In this document: piece by piece, positions 29,601 to 38,439 of the stretch | Layout: the number at the start of each line of letters is the position of its first letter | How positions within the stretch are numbered: the stretch's first letter is position 1 | Assembly: GCA_030849805.1 (NCBI GenBank) | Contig: JASANZ010002224.1 | Coordinates: 1 to 64,000 of the forward strand | Length of the DNA stretch: 64,000 bases | DNA from: Sergeia podlipaevii | Lineage: Eukaryota > Euglenozoa > Kinetoplastea > Trypanosomatida > Trypanosomatidae | Direction of reading: 5' to 3' | Program-made: the position numbers and the translations under genes | The notes under the pieces: generated by a model | The model's database searches: none | The model's input: the letters and a program-made list of their open reading frames with translations, nothing else | Told to the model about the DNA's origin: nothing

Positions 29601-31996
29601 GGACGAGCGGAGTGCGCCGTGGAGCCAGGGAAGACAGGGTCATCAGGGGTGAAGGGCCGGTAATGAATATCACACAGAAACTCAGAGGAGAAGCCCTCCT
29701 TTCGCTCTGCCGTCACGTTCTCATGCAGACGATACTTCAGAGTCTGAGAAAAAGAGAAGAACTTTTCGGCAAGGCTGCGCTCACGAGATCGGATGCGCAC
29801 GTACATGTTGAGTACCACCCCGAGTAACTCCTCAGGAGAGTGAATGTTCGGGGTGCTATCGATAAGGTGCCGCCAAAGAATGAGTCGTGGATCTAACCCA
29901 GTCTGCACTGCACCAGCCGATCCCGCTTCTTTCCCCACTTCATGCTCGTAACCCTCACGAGAAAGAAGCTTATCAAGCGAGCCTCCAAAATCCTGCGCGA
30001 GTACGCTGAGCAGCGCCTCCCACTCTGTGGCAAAGTCATCGTACTCGTTTGTACTGCCACTGTTGCCAGAGGAGGAGAAGAAGGAGGAGAAAAAAGAGGG
30101 AGAGAAAGAAGCAGCATGAGCGCGCGAGGTGCGCTCCTTCCCACCTTCCACTTTTGATAACATCGCTGAAGCATCTCTTCGAGCACCTTGTAAAGGAGCC
30201 TCTCCGTTACCATGACGTACTGCTGCCCCGTGGAAGTGTCTATAGTACTGCCTGTACTCCTCCGTGGCTCCACCACCGCCATTACCATCACCATCATCAT
30301 CATCGGCATCTTCCTTTTGGCCTTCGCGCCTCCTTCTTTTATCAATGCCGAGCTCACGTGCTATCGACGCAATCGTCTTGTGTGTATTTGCTAGTGATCC
30401 CACGGTATAATTGCGCCTGGGGTAGAAACCGTCGATGATGGCCACACGCACTTTCTCTTTTCGGAAAAGCTCACGTTGACGCTCGGTGAGTGTAGGCGTA
30501 TATGGGGTGGCAAAGCACATGCGGTCTCTACACTTGCCAGACAATGGCGCCTCCCTTCTGTCGCTCCTCTCCTTCTTTCTTCTCTCGACCCCTGTTTGAG
30601 TACGATTTGCAGGAGTAACGCCATCTCCATCATCTTCATAGCTTGCAGTCGTATTGCACTTGTCGGCGTCATCATCGCCGTCGTCGTGGGCGTCGCTCGC
30701 AGACCCCATGTACGCTGTAGCACTACTCACATTGCTGCCAAACACGGGCTTCGCGCTCTTGTCAAGGACACCTTCTTGGTCCAACGCATAGGCCAGTCTG
30801 ACCAAGAGCTCGAAAAGCTGTGCGTAGTTGTACTTTGGGAATAAATGCGGTGCGTACACGACCGCGATGAGAAGGTTGTCGTCATCTTCGTGATGAAAGC
30901 GACGAACAAGAGCTTCAATGCGATAAATAGAAACCAGATGAAGACAGCGGAGCCAATGCATGGACGGATCACTGTCCATCGCATCCGCCCCCTCCTCCTC
31001 TTCGTCTCCACCGCTCTCATTTGAGATAGTAGTAGTAGTAGTAGGTGCCCCTCCCGCTGTTGCGGAAAACGACGTCGCAGTACTAGCATTCGCATTGTCC
31101 AGTTCATCATCAGCAGCAGCACGAGGTGTGCCCTCGCCTTCTGGCAATGGTAAAACCGCCTGGAACTCATCCCTGCTGTCAGAAGCACCTGCTGTTGCTG
31201 TGGTGCAACAACACTTTTTGGCGCTATCATCGGCGCTGCTGCTGCTGCTGCTGCTGTCGTCATCAGAGTTTCCGCGATGACGAGCGTGCACTCTCAAAAG
31301 CGGTGTACCCTCCGTTGGACTCAGCCCTCTCGACTGCCATAGCAGACCTCGCAAAGTTTCTCGTAGTGTGGGGTAATATGAGTATAGCGGTGGATCCTTT
31401 TCCGCTGCCAGCGTAGTTGCACTCTCCGCCCCCGGCATGGGACCACCGTCTGACGTAGGTGTGCTACTCGTAGAGGCAAAGCCCCCTCCAGCTGTGTCCA
31501 TGTCTGGTGATGACTCGGACGGCGAAGTGACAGGAGAGGAAATGGTAAGGCTGGCAGGGTCGCCTCTCTCCTGCTCCTCTATAGCGTCGTGGTATGCGTG
31601 CATCTCAGAGGCGTCGTTGGGGCCGCGAGAAACGAATATAGCGGAGTCCCGTATGCGGCTTGTACCGCTACCCTGCCGTGCATCAAAGTCAAGAATACTA
31701 GTAAATGGGGGGATGTTCATCTCTGTATCTTTCTCATGTGTGAGGCTGTCCTCCGCCGCCACCACCACTGTAGTAGTCGCTGTACTCGCTCTTGTTGTTG
31801 TGGTGGTGGTGTCTTCATGACCCCCAGGTGGTTTCTTGTGATGCCAGAATGCGCATTGCGACACCACTGGTAACACAAACAAGAGAGTACACATCAGCAA
31901 AAGGAAAAACGTGAATGCAAGTGGGTGCCGTCTTTTTATCTTACCCTCTTGACACCGATAGGGTGGCGCGATTGTACACGTTATCGATATTGGCAT
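26621..31996 (-). CDS. Large membrane-anchored protein, unknown function
   Basis: 1791-aa protein not recognised as any family. A hydrophobic helix at about 28-46 (AFTFFLLLMCTLLFVLPVV) preceded by basic residues suggests a signal anchor or signal peptide, so most of the chain is probably lumenal or extracellular. The N-terminal third is Ser/Thr/Asp-rich and low-complexity. More ordered parts include a block at about 470-510 (FRKEKVRVAIIDGFYPRRNY), a Cys-rich region at about 1070-1125 with at least six Cys (FTCVRENLDDCPDG, SSECHKSLTIRCSLPC), and a charged, probably helical region near 1690-1750 (RLERLKTREAQEAAEVWRQR). The Cys cluster fits a disulphide-bonded ectodomain. The ATG at 31996 lies close to a TA tract. 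The 3' end may be affected by a frame break: another frame stays coding-like past the stop at 26621, down to 26410. Confidence 0.7.
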   Translation of the reverse strand: MPISITCTIAPPYRCQEGKIKRRHPLAFTFFLLLMCTLLFVLPVVSQCAFWHHKKPPGGHEDTTTTTTRASTATTTVVVAAEDSLTHEKDTEMNIPPFTSILDFDARQGSGTSRIRDSAIFVSRGPNDASEMHAYHDAIEEQERGDPASLTISSPVTSPSESSPDMDTAGGGFASTSSTPTSDGGPMPGAESATTLAAEKDPPLYSYYPTLRETLRGLLWQSRGLSPTEGTPLLRVHARHRGNSDDDSSSSSSSADDSAKKCCCTTATAGASDSRDEFQAVLPLPEGEGTPRAAADDELDNANASTATSFSATAGGAPTTTTTISNESGGDEEEEGADAMDSDPSMHWLRCLHLVSIYRIEALVRRFHHEDDDNLLIAVVYAPHLFPKYNYAQLFELLVRLAYALDQEGVLDKSAKPVFGSNVSSATAYMGSASDAHDDGDDDADKCNTTASYEDDGDGVTPANRTQTGVERRKKERSDRREAPLSGKCRDRMCFATPYTPTLTERQRELFRKEKVRVAIIDGFYPRRNYTVGSLANTHKTIASIARELGIDKRRRREGQKEDADDDDGDGNGGGGATEEYRQYYRHFHGAAVRHGNGEAPLQGARRDASAMLSKVEGGKERTSRAHAASFSPSFFSSFFSSSGNSGSTNEYDDFATEWEALLSVLAQDFGGSLDKLLSREGYEHEVGKEAGSAGAVQTGLDPRLILWRHLIDSTPNIHSPEELLGVVLNMYVRIRSRERSLAEKFFSFSQTLKYRLHENVTAERKEGFSSEFLCDIHYRPFTPDDPVFPGSTAHSARPLCTRQDGDSPLTCAATRRPESGALLSSTTIPGGGGRQCKEDGVEGDYGDDGDYEEGGTVAGDDASDLAFDDRVPTGAVWFYRRQIRYFDYASRKRDAAAAARRAHASCSPSFKEEEGLGKGNDVDCTLGHAEGVDGLPMCPAATVSYPSSSATSAAPAGSNTASGGGNRKKHKRKHESVEHAFHAAARKAHLLRQNPPILIFPRLQGSRPFFFPQTLLRLVHPHFPSDEDQVDTEESSNRQSGDNLWLRSRPYRRYYRQPPDVWTTAQGVTEEDFTCVRENLDDCPDGSFYGDFINSSECHKSLTIRCSLPCLAARHNATLKKSIEDSEATLPWQLAHTPWTRRDNPFTRAAVEFMGYEGVIEGPKEVAGVMGVLLEQATRTTQPGELELRREREELYLFEKALWEVNRRRNAADESELLHGVLSRVPATHPFRSFGSTSSSPSLSSSFSDSPTEVESTSRPYDLCQGDASFLSLSSSAKTAEPGLASAAPRTRRSALSELLLQSDPQDTVPNDFFFEHDGGIRLDPLRFAETAPLVLYFFVQIPRRVLENEIVEPLACLTGRLRVRVQDMILSAALRSGWKPSVSESGAESCQYGDGEECPLWSHSMQAQWHVLAQRPRARPTFFGLLDDLGLPSQRGGASAAASGGGGTYETSSDSDGGELARAFPSSGGGDDDGSGIKRTKMSYYQRTFTHQATSCYARGRLHYRANNSLFCCSEKEGTKSVNPADMTAAAAAGGVDGGVQGASLVDPTRTRAVLSAHSDDSDSEEDADEHYTLQEETILRRYSAVERRFRIVSFLYHNHSAEDHFRHHPMNIRRTQLLHRLDEVVRLARQARMVLLTATPEDYRAQYVDEITREGLRRHRVLQEMHFFQETDRLERLKTREAQEAAEVWRQRKQAELLPTIAEWVAMKTYQDRVAAAASSAQEIDVPTEKDSLLPCSLASPEACLFRIMNINESTQLQAELRRLEDPNGEMCNRDAFATVAAAAQREG

Positions 31997-33078
31997 GATT
32001 ATATATATATATTAGGCTCCTATAAAATACAACGATCGTATGTGATTAGTAGTAAGAAAGAAAAAGAGCGTATTTTTCTATATAGTACTAAAAAAAAAAC
32101 GTCTCTTTACTTTAAAAATGTTCGTCCCCGCAATGCGTTGAGTCCTTTCTCTCTGCGTGTATTTATATATGTGTATGTGTGTATGTATGTGAGATATGAG
32201 ATGATCCTTTTTCCTTTGGGTTTTTTTAATCTCCCTTCTTCGTTAACTTTTGCGGGTTTTAATATTGTTCCCTCTCTCGTTGATTGAGTGTTTAGTGCGC
32301 CTTAGATATCGCCGATACGGATGCAATTTCTTTTTGTTTGTTTGTTTTTTCGCTTTTTGATACCTCCGTCTATTTCTCTCTCTTTTTTTTTTTGGAGGGG
32401 AAAGGAGGCGTATGCCCTTGAGCTTGAGAATGAAAGAATAAAACAACACCAGCACAAAAAAAGAATGGTGAAAAGGAAACGCTGTCACAACGAATGATGT
32501 ATGTATATATGCGCGTGATGCAACTATTGCTAAAGTGTACTTGATTTTCGCACACCTAATTTTTTTTTTTTTTTTTTGAAAAGAAGGCGTGAGGCAATTG
32601 TAGAAAATTTTCAAATCAAAAAAAAAAAAAGAAAAAATTGAGTTAAAGCATAGATCTCAAGAGCTCAATACAGCTGTGGCTAGTGACTTTTCTTATCTGT
32701 GATTCACATATATACATATATATAGATATAGATATGCCTTCTTTAAAGTTGAGTAAAAGTATCCCCCCCCCCCGCCCCCCGCCGAGCGCTTGTACGCACA
32801 CCTATGTTCATATATATATAGCTAGGATTGGACTGCACGTTTTGCTAGTTGATTGGTGCTGCATCTGTTGCTTGTGCTAAAGTTAGAGTCTTATAACTCA
32901 ACGAGCAATCCCTCACATTGCTCACGTCTTCCTGTGCAGGTGTCAGGCTTGCCTACGTTTAAAAAAAAAAAAAAGAGAAGATAACAGGAAAGCTGAAACG
33001 CACACAAGCACACACACACAGACGTATAAACAACAAGAAAATAAAAAAAGAAGAGAAAAATCTGAAGAGGGGGCCCCT
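31997..33078. other. AT-rich intergenic spacer
   Basis: No gene seen. It holds TA and GTAT repeats, T and A homopolymers, a C-rich run at 32764-32779 and a CA run near 33001-33019. Confidence 0.65.
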
Positions 33079-36000
33079 TTACGAATGCGCAAACAAAATC
33101 ACGCCGTACTTACCGCTCACTCGCCACTCCTTCCCCACCTCCGCATCCAGGCGCTTCTTCGTCTCCGCCGGCACACCAAGACAGCACTCACTCTTAATAG
33201 TTCGGATAGCGCAGACGGGCAGCACGTGCGTGGGCCAGTAGGCATTCACCACCTCCTGGAAAGCAGGCGAGTCCATTGCCTGCGACCCAGGCGTGTCAAT
33301 GAGAAGGTCATCTGTAATGGCACGCTGTTCAGGCGTGTACGAGGCCGCGGAGGTGTCAAGGCTGGCCTTGGCATCCGCGGGAAGTGAGGACAAAAAATCG
33401 CTGCGATCCCAGTAACGGTCGCCAATAAGACGGCGGAAGTTCAGGTCTCCCTTAAAGATCACGAGCGAGCTGTGGCGGATAAACACCTGCTTGTTTGCGC
33501 GGTAGACATAACGCTCGGCTGCCGCTGGTGGCATCGCAACATTTGTCTCCACGTTCGTCTGTGCAGCGGGGTCCGCCCTTGGCACTATACACTGGCTATA
33601 AAAAAAGCGGTTCACGACGCGCGGGGGCAGGTCGCGATATTCGGAAGGCTGTGTCCAGACCGTGTCCGCCTCAACCTCAACCCTGCCGCTCTTCATAGCG
33701 GTCTTCACCTTCTCAGCAAAGCTCCGCAGGGCCGCCGCTGCCTCGACCTTATGAACAGTCGCCGTCTCCGCTGAAGGAGAAGAAGATGTCGCAGCGCCAG
33801 CCTCGTTTGTCATGCGCGCAGCCTCGTTCTCTAGAGTCTCTAGCAGCACATGAAAGTCAGGCGGGGTAACATCGGAAACATAGTAAGGCATGTTCTTCAC
33901 ATGCAGCGTTACACGTGGGGGTGCTGCAGTGTTATGGGCCTCATGGAGGAACCACAGTGCGAGACAGAGGTCCGCTACGCACTCAACACCGACGTTGTCC
34001 ATGACAATATCAAGTTGATTCACGAACTCCCTCTTGGTGTTTGCTTTCGCGCTCTGTACATGCTGCTTGAGGTACTCCACCACACCTTGCACCTCGCATC
34101 CGACCAGGTGAGAGTCCTGTGTCATGGCCGCTGTCGCCTCTGCACTACGCAACCTCTCCACCTTCGCCGCAGCGTCGTCCTCTGGCGTCGTGATAGCCGC
34201 AGCACTACTCGGCTTGGCATGAGACGCAGAAAGCTGCTCCATCGTGAACATGGAGAGATCTAAGCCGTTACCCCACAGCATCCAGCGCACCAGCACCGCT
34301 ACAAAGTCGATCCCCGCGACCCAAGGCTCGCACAGCAGCATCGGCAGCACACGAACTTGTAGAAAGTTGGTGAGTAAGTGTAGCTTCTCTGCTCCGTAGA
34401 TATCCGTGTAGGGACGGAAGCACACGTCACGACTTGGGATAAGGCTTTCGTTCAGTCGACCTTCGCCCGGGGTGATGGCCGCAAGAGGCACCACCCGAGT
34501 CTCTTTCTCTTCGCTGTCGGTGGCTGAAGAGACATCCCTCACGTGCACCACAACACCCTCCGCGGTGCGGAGTGGTTCACAGAGAAGGTAGTCGGGGCTG
34601 CCAACGGTTTGGTGCGCAACAGCAGGAGCACTGATCACCTCCACCTTCTCCTGCTCTTCACTCACATGCAGTGGGTTACTGAGCGCGTGTGGGGATACCG
34701 CGTTCACAATCGTCCGCGCCACCACCGCCCCAGTTCCGTCTCTGTCTCCTGACAGCAATGCCTTCGCCCCTTCTTCGGTTAGCATCATGTACTGCCATAC
34801 TAAATGATACAAGTAGATCTCACCGTGCAGCCACGGCAGCTGGCCCCAGCGCGGCGCAACGCCCGCAATTGCAGTCTGCAGGTCGGCCCCAGGCATTGCT
34901 GAAATGCAATCCTGTGGCACACTCACGCGACCACCACTACCACGGTGACGGTCGTATTCAGATGTGTAGGCGAAGTTACGCAGCCAGGCAGGCACGGCTG
35001 ACTGCCCCAGTAGAGGAGCCACTGCACCATTGCTCCGTGCCGCCTCGATCAACTGCAGCATAAGAACACGTCCGGCGGCGGAGAGGGAGGAGGCGTTCGC
35101 GGGGTCCTCAAGGACGCGCTGTAAGATAGCAGGAAAACGCTTTACTGTCGTTATGCTACGAAACTCGAGCGGCCCGGCATCACGCAAGCGCACCAGTGTT
35201 GGCAGGCGCACCGTGGGATGCTCCATCACCATGTGGAAGAGATTCAGCAGTTCCCGCGCATCACTCCAAAGGCCAATGCTGCAGCAGCCGCCAGGTGCGC
35301 GATCCGATGGGACTTGCGTCGAGAGGATCTGATGAATTGGAAACCCACGACGGGCAAACATAAAATCACGTGGGCGGAGTGTGTTTAGAATAGGGCAATA
35401 ATCGTTCGCACCATCTCCAATAAAAACAATCGTCGGGTCAATAGCCGATGTGGTACTCAATATACGCTGAATGATGTAGGACTTGCACATATTCGGCTTC
35501 CCGCGCGAGGCACAGCACTCGCAATCGTGGCCCTGTGGCTCATACCAGCGCACACGCGACTTGCGTTCGAGCCCGGCATTGTACTTTGCATCCCGCTCCA
35601 CTTCATCATTATTATTATCCTCCTGCTTCTGGGCACCACCATGGCACGTGTCACGAAGGTCATAGTATGGATTTGTGTGGATCTGAGAGATGCCCTCTCT
35701 AACGAAGGGAAGACGTGCTTCTAGCGAAGCATCGATAAAATGTGAGTTGGCATCGCTTGCGATATGAATCTCAAGAAAAGACGGGATCATGTCGTCTACA
35801 CCGACAGTTGCATTGTTGTTGTTCTTCCTCTTCTGTTGTTGTTGTCGTTTGAGTTCGTAGAGTGCGCGCTGCTCATTCACATTGCCCGACATCTGCAGCG
35901 AGCGCAGAAATTCAAACACTGCAGGCATCTCGGGGTCCATGACGACGCTCTTGTGAGCCGCTTCCGTGAGCTCCTCCTTGGTAAAGGGGGCGATGACGGT

Positions 36001-36159
36001 GTCCATTAGTTTGGTCCACTGCATGCCTGTCTTGCGTAGATCGTTCCACACATCCCCTCGGCCTAGGTAGGCAGGAATGACTTCATCTGTGTTGCAATCC
36101 ACAACTGTGTGATCAAAGTCAAACACAATAATAAACGATTGTCGGCCAACAGCTTGCAT
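33079..36159 (-). CDS. PHOSPHO-type HAD phosphatase fused to DUF89/ARMT1-like domain
   Basis: 1026-aa two-domain protein. The N-terminal domain (about 1-290) is a HAD phosphatase of the PHOSPHO1/PHOSPHO2 type: VFDFDHTVVDCNTDE at 12-26 with nucleophile Asp14 and general acid Asp16, and FIGDGANDYCPI near 245-256 for the metal-binding acidic motif. Known members act on phosphoethanolamine/phosphocholine or pyridoxal phosphate. The C-terminal domain (about 400-1026) matches the DUF89 metal-dependent phosphatase family that includes ARMT1: MDNVGVE near 719 (metal-binding Asp-Asn), FKGDLNFRRLIGDR near 902 and RTIKSE near 984. DUF89 proteins are proposed damage-control phosphatases that remove harmful phospho-metabolites. 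Both sets of key residues look intact, so both domains may be active. The ATG at 36159 puts the HAD motif close to the N-terminus, as usual. The substrate is unknown. Confidence 0.88.
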   Translation of the reverse strand: MQAVGRQSFIIVFDFDHTVVDCNTDEVIPAYLGRGDVWNDLRKTGMQWTKLMDTVIAPFTKEELTEAAHKSVVMDPEMPAVFEFLRSLQMSGNVNEQRALYELKRQQQQKRKNNNNATVGVDDMIPSFLEIHIASDANSHFIDASLEARLPFVREGISQIHTNPYYDLRDTCHGGAQKQEDNNNDEVERDAKYNAGLERKSRVRWYEPQGHDCECCASRGKPNMCKSYIIQRILSTTSAIDPTIVFIGDGANDYCPILNTLRPRDFMFARRGFPIHQILSTQVPSDRAPGGCCSIGLWSDARELLNLFHMVMEHPTVRLPTLVRLRDAGPLEFRSITTVKRFPAILQRVLEDPANASSLSAAGRVLMLQLIEAARSNGAVAPLLGQSAVPAWLRNFAYTSEYDRHRGSGGRVSVPQDCISAMPGADLQTAIAGVAPRWGQLPWLHGEIYLYHLVWQYMMLTEEGAKALLSGDRDGTGAVVARTIVNAVSPHALSNPLHVSEEQEKVEVISAPAVAHQTVGSPDYLLCEPLRTAEGVVVHVRDVSSATDSEEKETRVVPLAAITPGEGRLNESLIPSRDVCFRPYTDIYGAEKLHLLTNFLQVRVLPMLLCEPWVAGIDFVAVLVRWMLWGNGLDLSMFTMEQLSASHAKPSSAAAITTPEDDAAAKVERLRSAEATAAMTQDSHLVGCEVQGVVEYLKQHVQSAKANTKREFVNQLDIVMDNVGVECVADLCLALWFLHEAHNTAAPPRVTLHVKNMPYYVSDVTPPDFHVLLETLENEAARMTNEAGAATSSSPSAETATVHKVEAAAALRSFAEKVKTAMKSGRVEVEADTVWTQPSEYRDLPPRVVNRFFYSQCIVPRADPAAQTNVETNVAMPPAAAERYVYRANKQVFIRHSSLVIFKGDLNFRRLIGDRYWDRSDFLSSLPADAKASLDTSAASYTPEQRAITDDLLIDTPGSQAMDSPAFQEVVNAYWPTHVLPVCAIRTIKSECCLGVPAETKKRLDAEVGKEWRVSGKYGVILFAHS

Positions 36160-38348
36160 GATACTGTGCCTTTTTTGTTGTTGCTGTTGCTTTTCCGTTT
36201 CAGTGAGTATATGTCGTTTGTTTATGTGTATATGGATGTATGTATGCCAAGAAAGTTGATAAAATTTTTATGGTTATATACAATTTCTCTCTGTGTTGTT
36301 GCCTTTTTCTTTAAAAAAAAAAGAACTGATTTTTGTATGTACGTTGCTATAAATTTTGATCCCTTCTTTATTTTCTATCTCTCTCTTGAAAAGAATAAAA
36401 TATCTTATCCTCAATACTGTAAAACTATATGACTGTAAAGATCAGCGTATGTTTCTAGAAAAAAAAAAGAAATCAAAGAATCGATAAGGAAAAATGTATA
36501 GTTCTTCGTCATTAATACGAGAGTAACAAAAAAAAATTGAGAGAAAAAGGGGGGAGAGAAACAGAAAAAGAAATACATCCCACGGAAAGCCAGATGTAGC
36601 ACATGCCCATAAAATAACAGCTACTAGACGCATCAAAGATGGTCTTCAGTACTTGATGCCACGTTGAAGTGCCTTCCTTTCTCTTCTACATCTTCTTTTT
36701 TCTTTGTTAACGTGTTTGTTTGTTTGTTTCTTTGTTTTTATCGCCAGCTTTCTCTCATGTTAGAAAGTATACAAACAGAACAAACAAGAAAAAAAAAAAA
36801 AGCTGTAGTATTTATCGCTCATTTTTCTTTTTTCTTCTTTCTTCTCGTTAAGACAATTTTTTTCTTGCTGTTGTGTTGTGTTGTCTACAAAAAAAAAAAA
36901 AAAAAATTCTGGCAATTTATCTAGATGGTCATTTCCAAATGGGTATCTTCCCCCTCTCACACGTGTGTTTAGAGGAAAAAATAAAAAGACAAAGAAGAAA
37001 AAAAAAAAAGAGAGAAAGAGAGAGAGAGAACGACGGCACATAGCAGCAGTCTTGACGGAAGTCTAGCGTCATCACCTACACATACACACATACACCACAC
37101 CATGCGCGCAGTACCGCACGCACAAATACTTCAGAAAAGAAGACAAAGACGAGAGAGAGAGAAAGAGAGAGACAAGAAGGAAAGGGGGAAAAAAAAAAGA
37201 CAAACTCTCAACGAGGTGCGTGGGTATATATATGTATGTGTGGGTGACGATGCTAGACTATCGCTCAGCAAAGAAATAAAGAATGCACGGTAGACCGCAA
37301 ATGTGCTCTCTCCACTTCAGAAAAAAAAAAGAGATACCGAGTTGAAAAATGAAAAGAAAAAGAAATAAAAAGAAGTATACAGACTTTAATTTTCTTTTTT
37401 CTTCAGTTCCTTCCCCACCTTTCACATGGGGGACAACAATCATTTCTATGACAATTCTCGGTAAATACATTCACTTTCGCTTTTGTAGATAAGAAAAAAA
37501 AAATGTAGATGAATGTAGATAACAAAAAAAAAAATTAAATATAAAGTGTTAAACGAAAAAAAGACAGAAAAGAAAACATTATGCATTGACTACAGTAGTT
37601 ATATTTAAAAAAAAAAAACCTGAAAAACAATCACAAAAAAGAAAAAGCAAATAGCAAGACAAGAATAATAAAAAAAGGAGGGGAGGGAGTGGGGAAAACA
37701 TTCCTAGCTAGCGCAATCGTATTCATAAAAAAAAAAAAAGAAATATTTATTGTTCATAATCCTACACTCACTCTCACTGAGTAAAAAAAGCAAAAGATTG
37801 ATAATGATAATACATACATACATACATAAAAAGAGATAACATTAATAGTAATAACAATAACAACACAGTCGGCATATATTCACTTTTCTCTCCTCTTCCC
37901 CCCCCACCCTTTCAGTTAGCAGTGCAAAACTGTTTCCTCCACTCGCGCACGGGTCGAATTGCTTGCATGTTATGTATATACGTCTTCTCCCAGTCATGTC
38001 TATAAAGCATAAGAAAGGTCAGAGATAAACGCATGTAATTTACAAAGTATGTATGCATGTGCGCTTTTTTTTTTTTTACAGTAAATAAAGAAGAAAAAGA
38101 AAAAGAAAAAGAAAATACAGAAAGAAGATATCAAAGGCGGTGACGCTATATCATGTGCATCTCACGATGCTGCCTATAGACAGCCTATAGCATCAGTACT
38201 TCAACTGCTTTAAAAAAAAAAAAAATCTTCTTCTTCAATTTTCCAAGATGCTTTTATTGCGCTTTCTTTTTTTTTTTCTTTTCAAAACATATGAAAGTAA
38301 AATACATAAACAAATTGTATTGTTGTTCATTTTCCCATCTACTCTTCC

Positions 38349-38381
<33 letters not shown>

Positions 38382-38439
38382 CGCAAACAGACGACAGCGA
38401 GAACAACAACAACAGCAAAAAAAAAAAAAGCTTCTTCCG
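36160..38439. other. Long AT-rich intergenic spacer
   Basis: About 2.3 kb without a credible gene. It contains many A and T homopolymers, GA runs (about 37010-37030, 37150-37175), CATA repeats near 37815-37826 and an AT run (38352-38381). Frames in it are homopolymer-driven. Confidence 0.65.
38352..38381. repeat. AT microsatellite
   Basis: Perfect AT dinucleotide run about 60 bases downstream of the 3' end of the gene at 38440-41736. Confidence 0.9.

Noticed and set aside
38160..38200. Inverted and direct repeat with GATGCT/AGCATC and CTATAG units
   Set aside because: The arms are only six bases long, with a palindromic core that occurs by chance in AT-rich DNA; no support for a functional hairpin.
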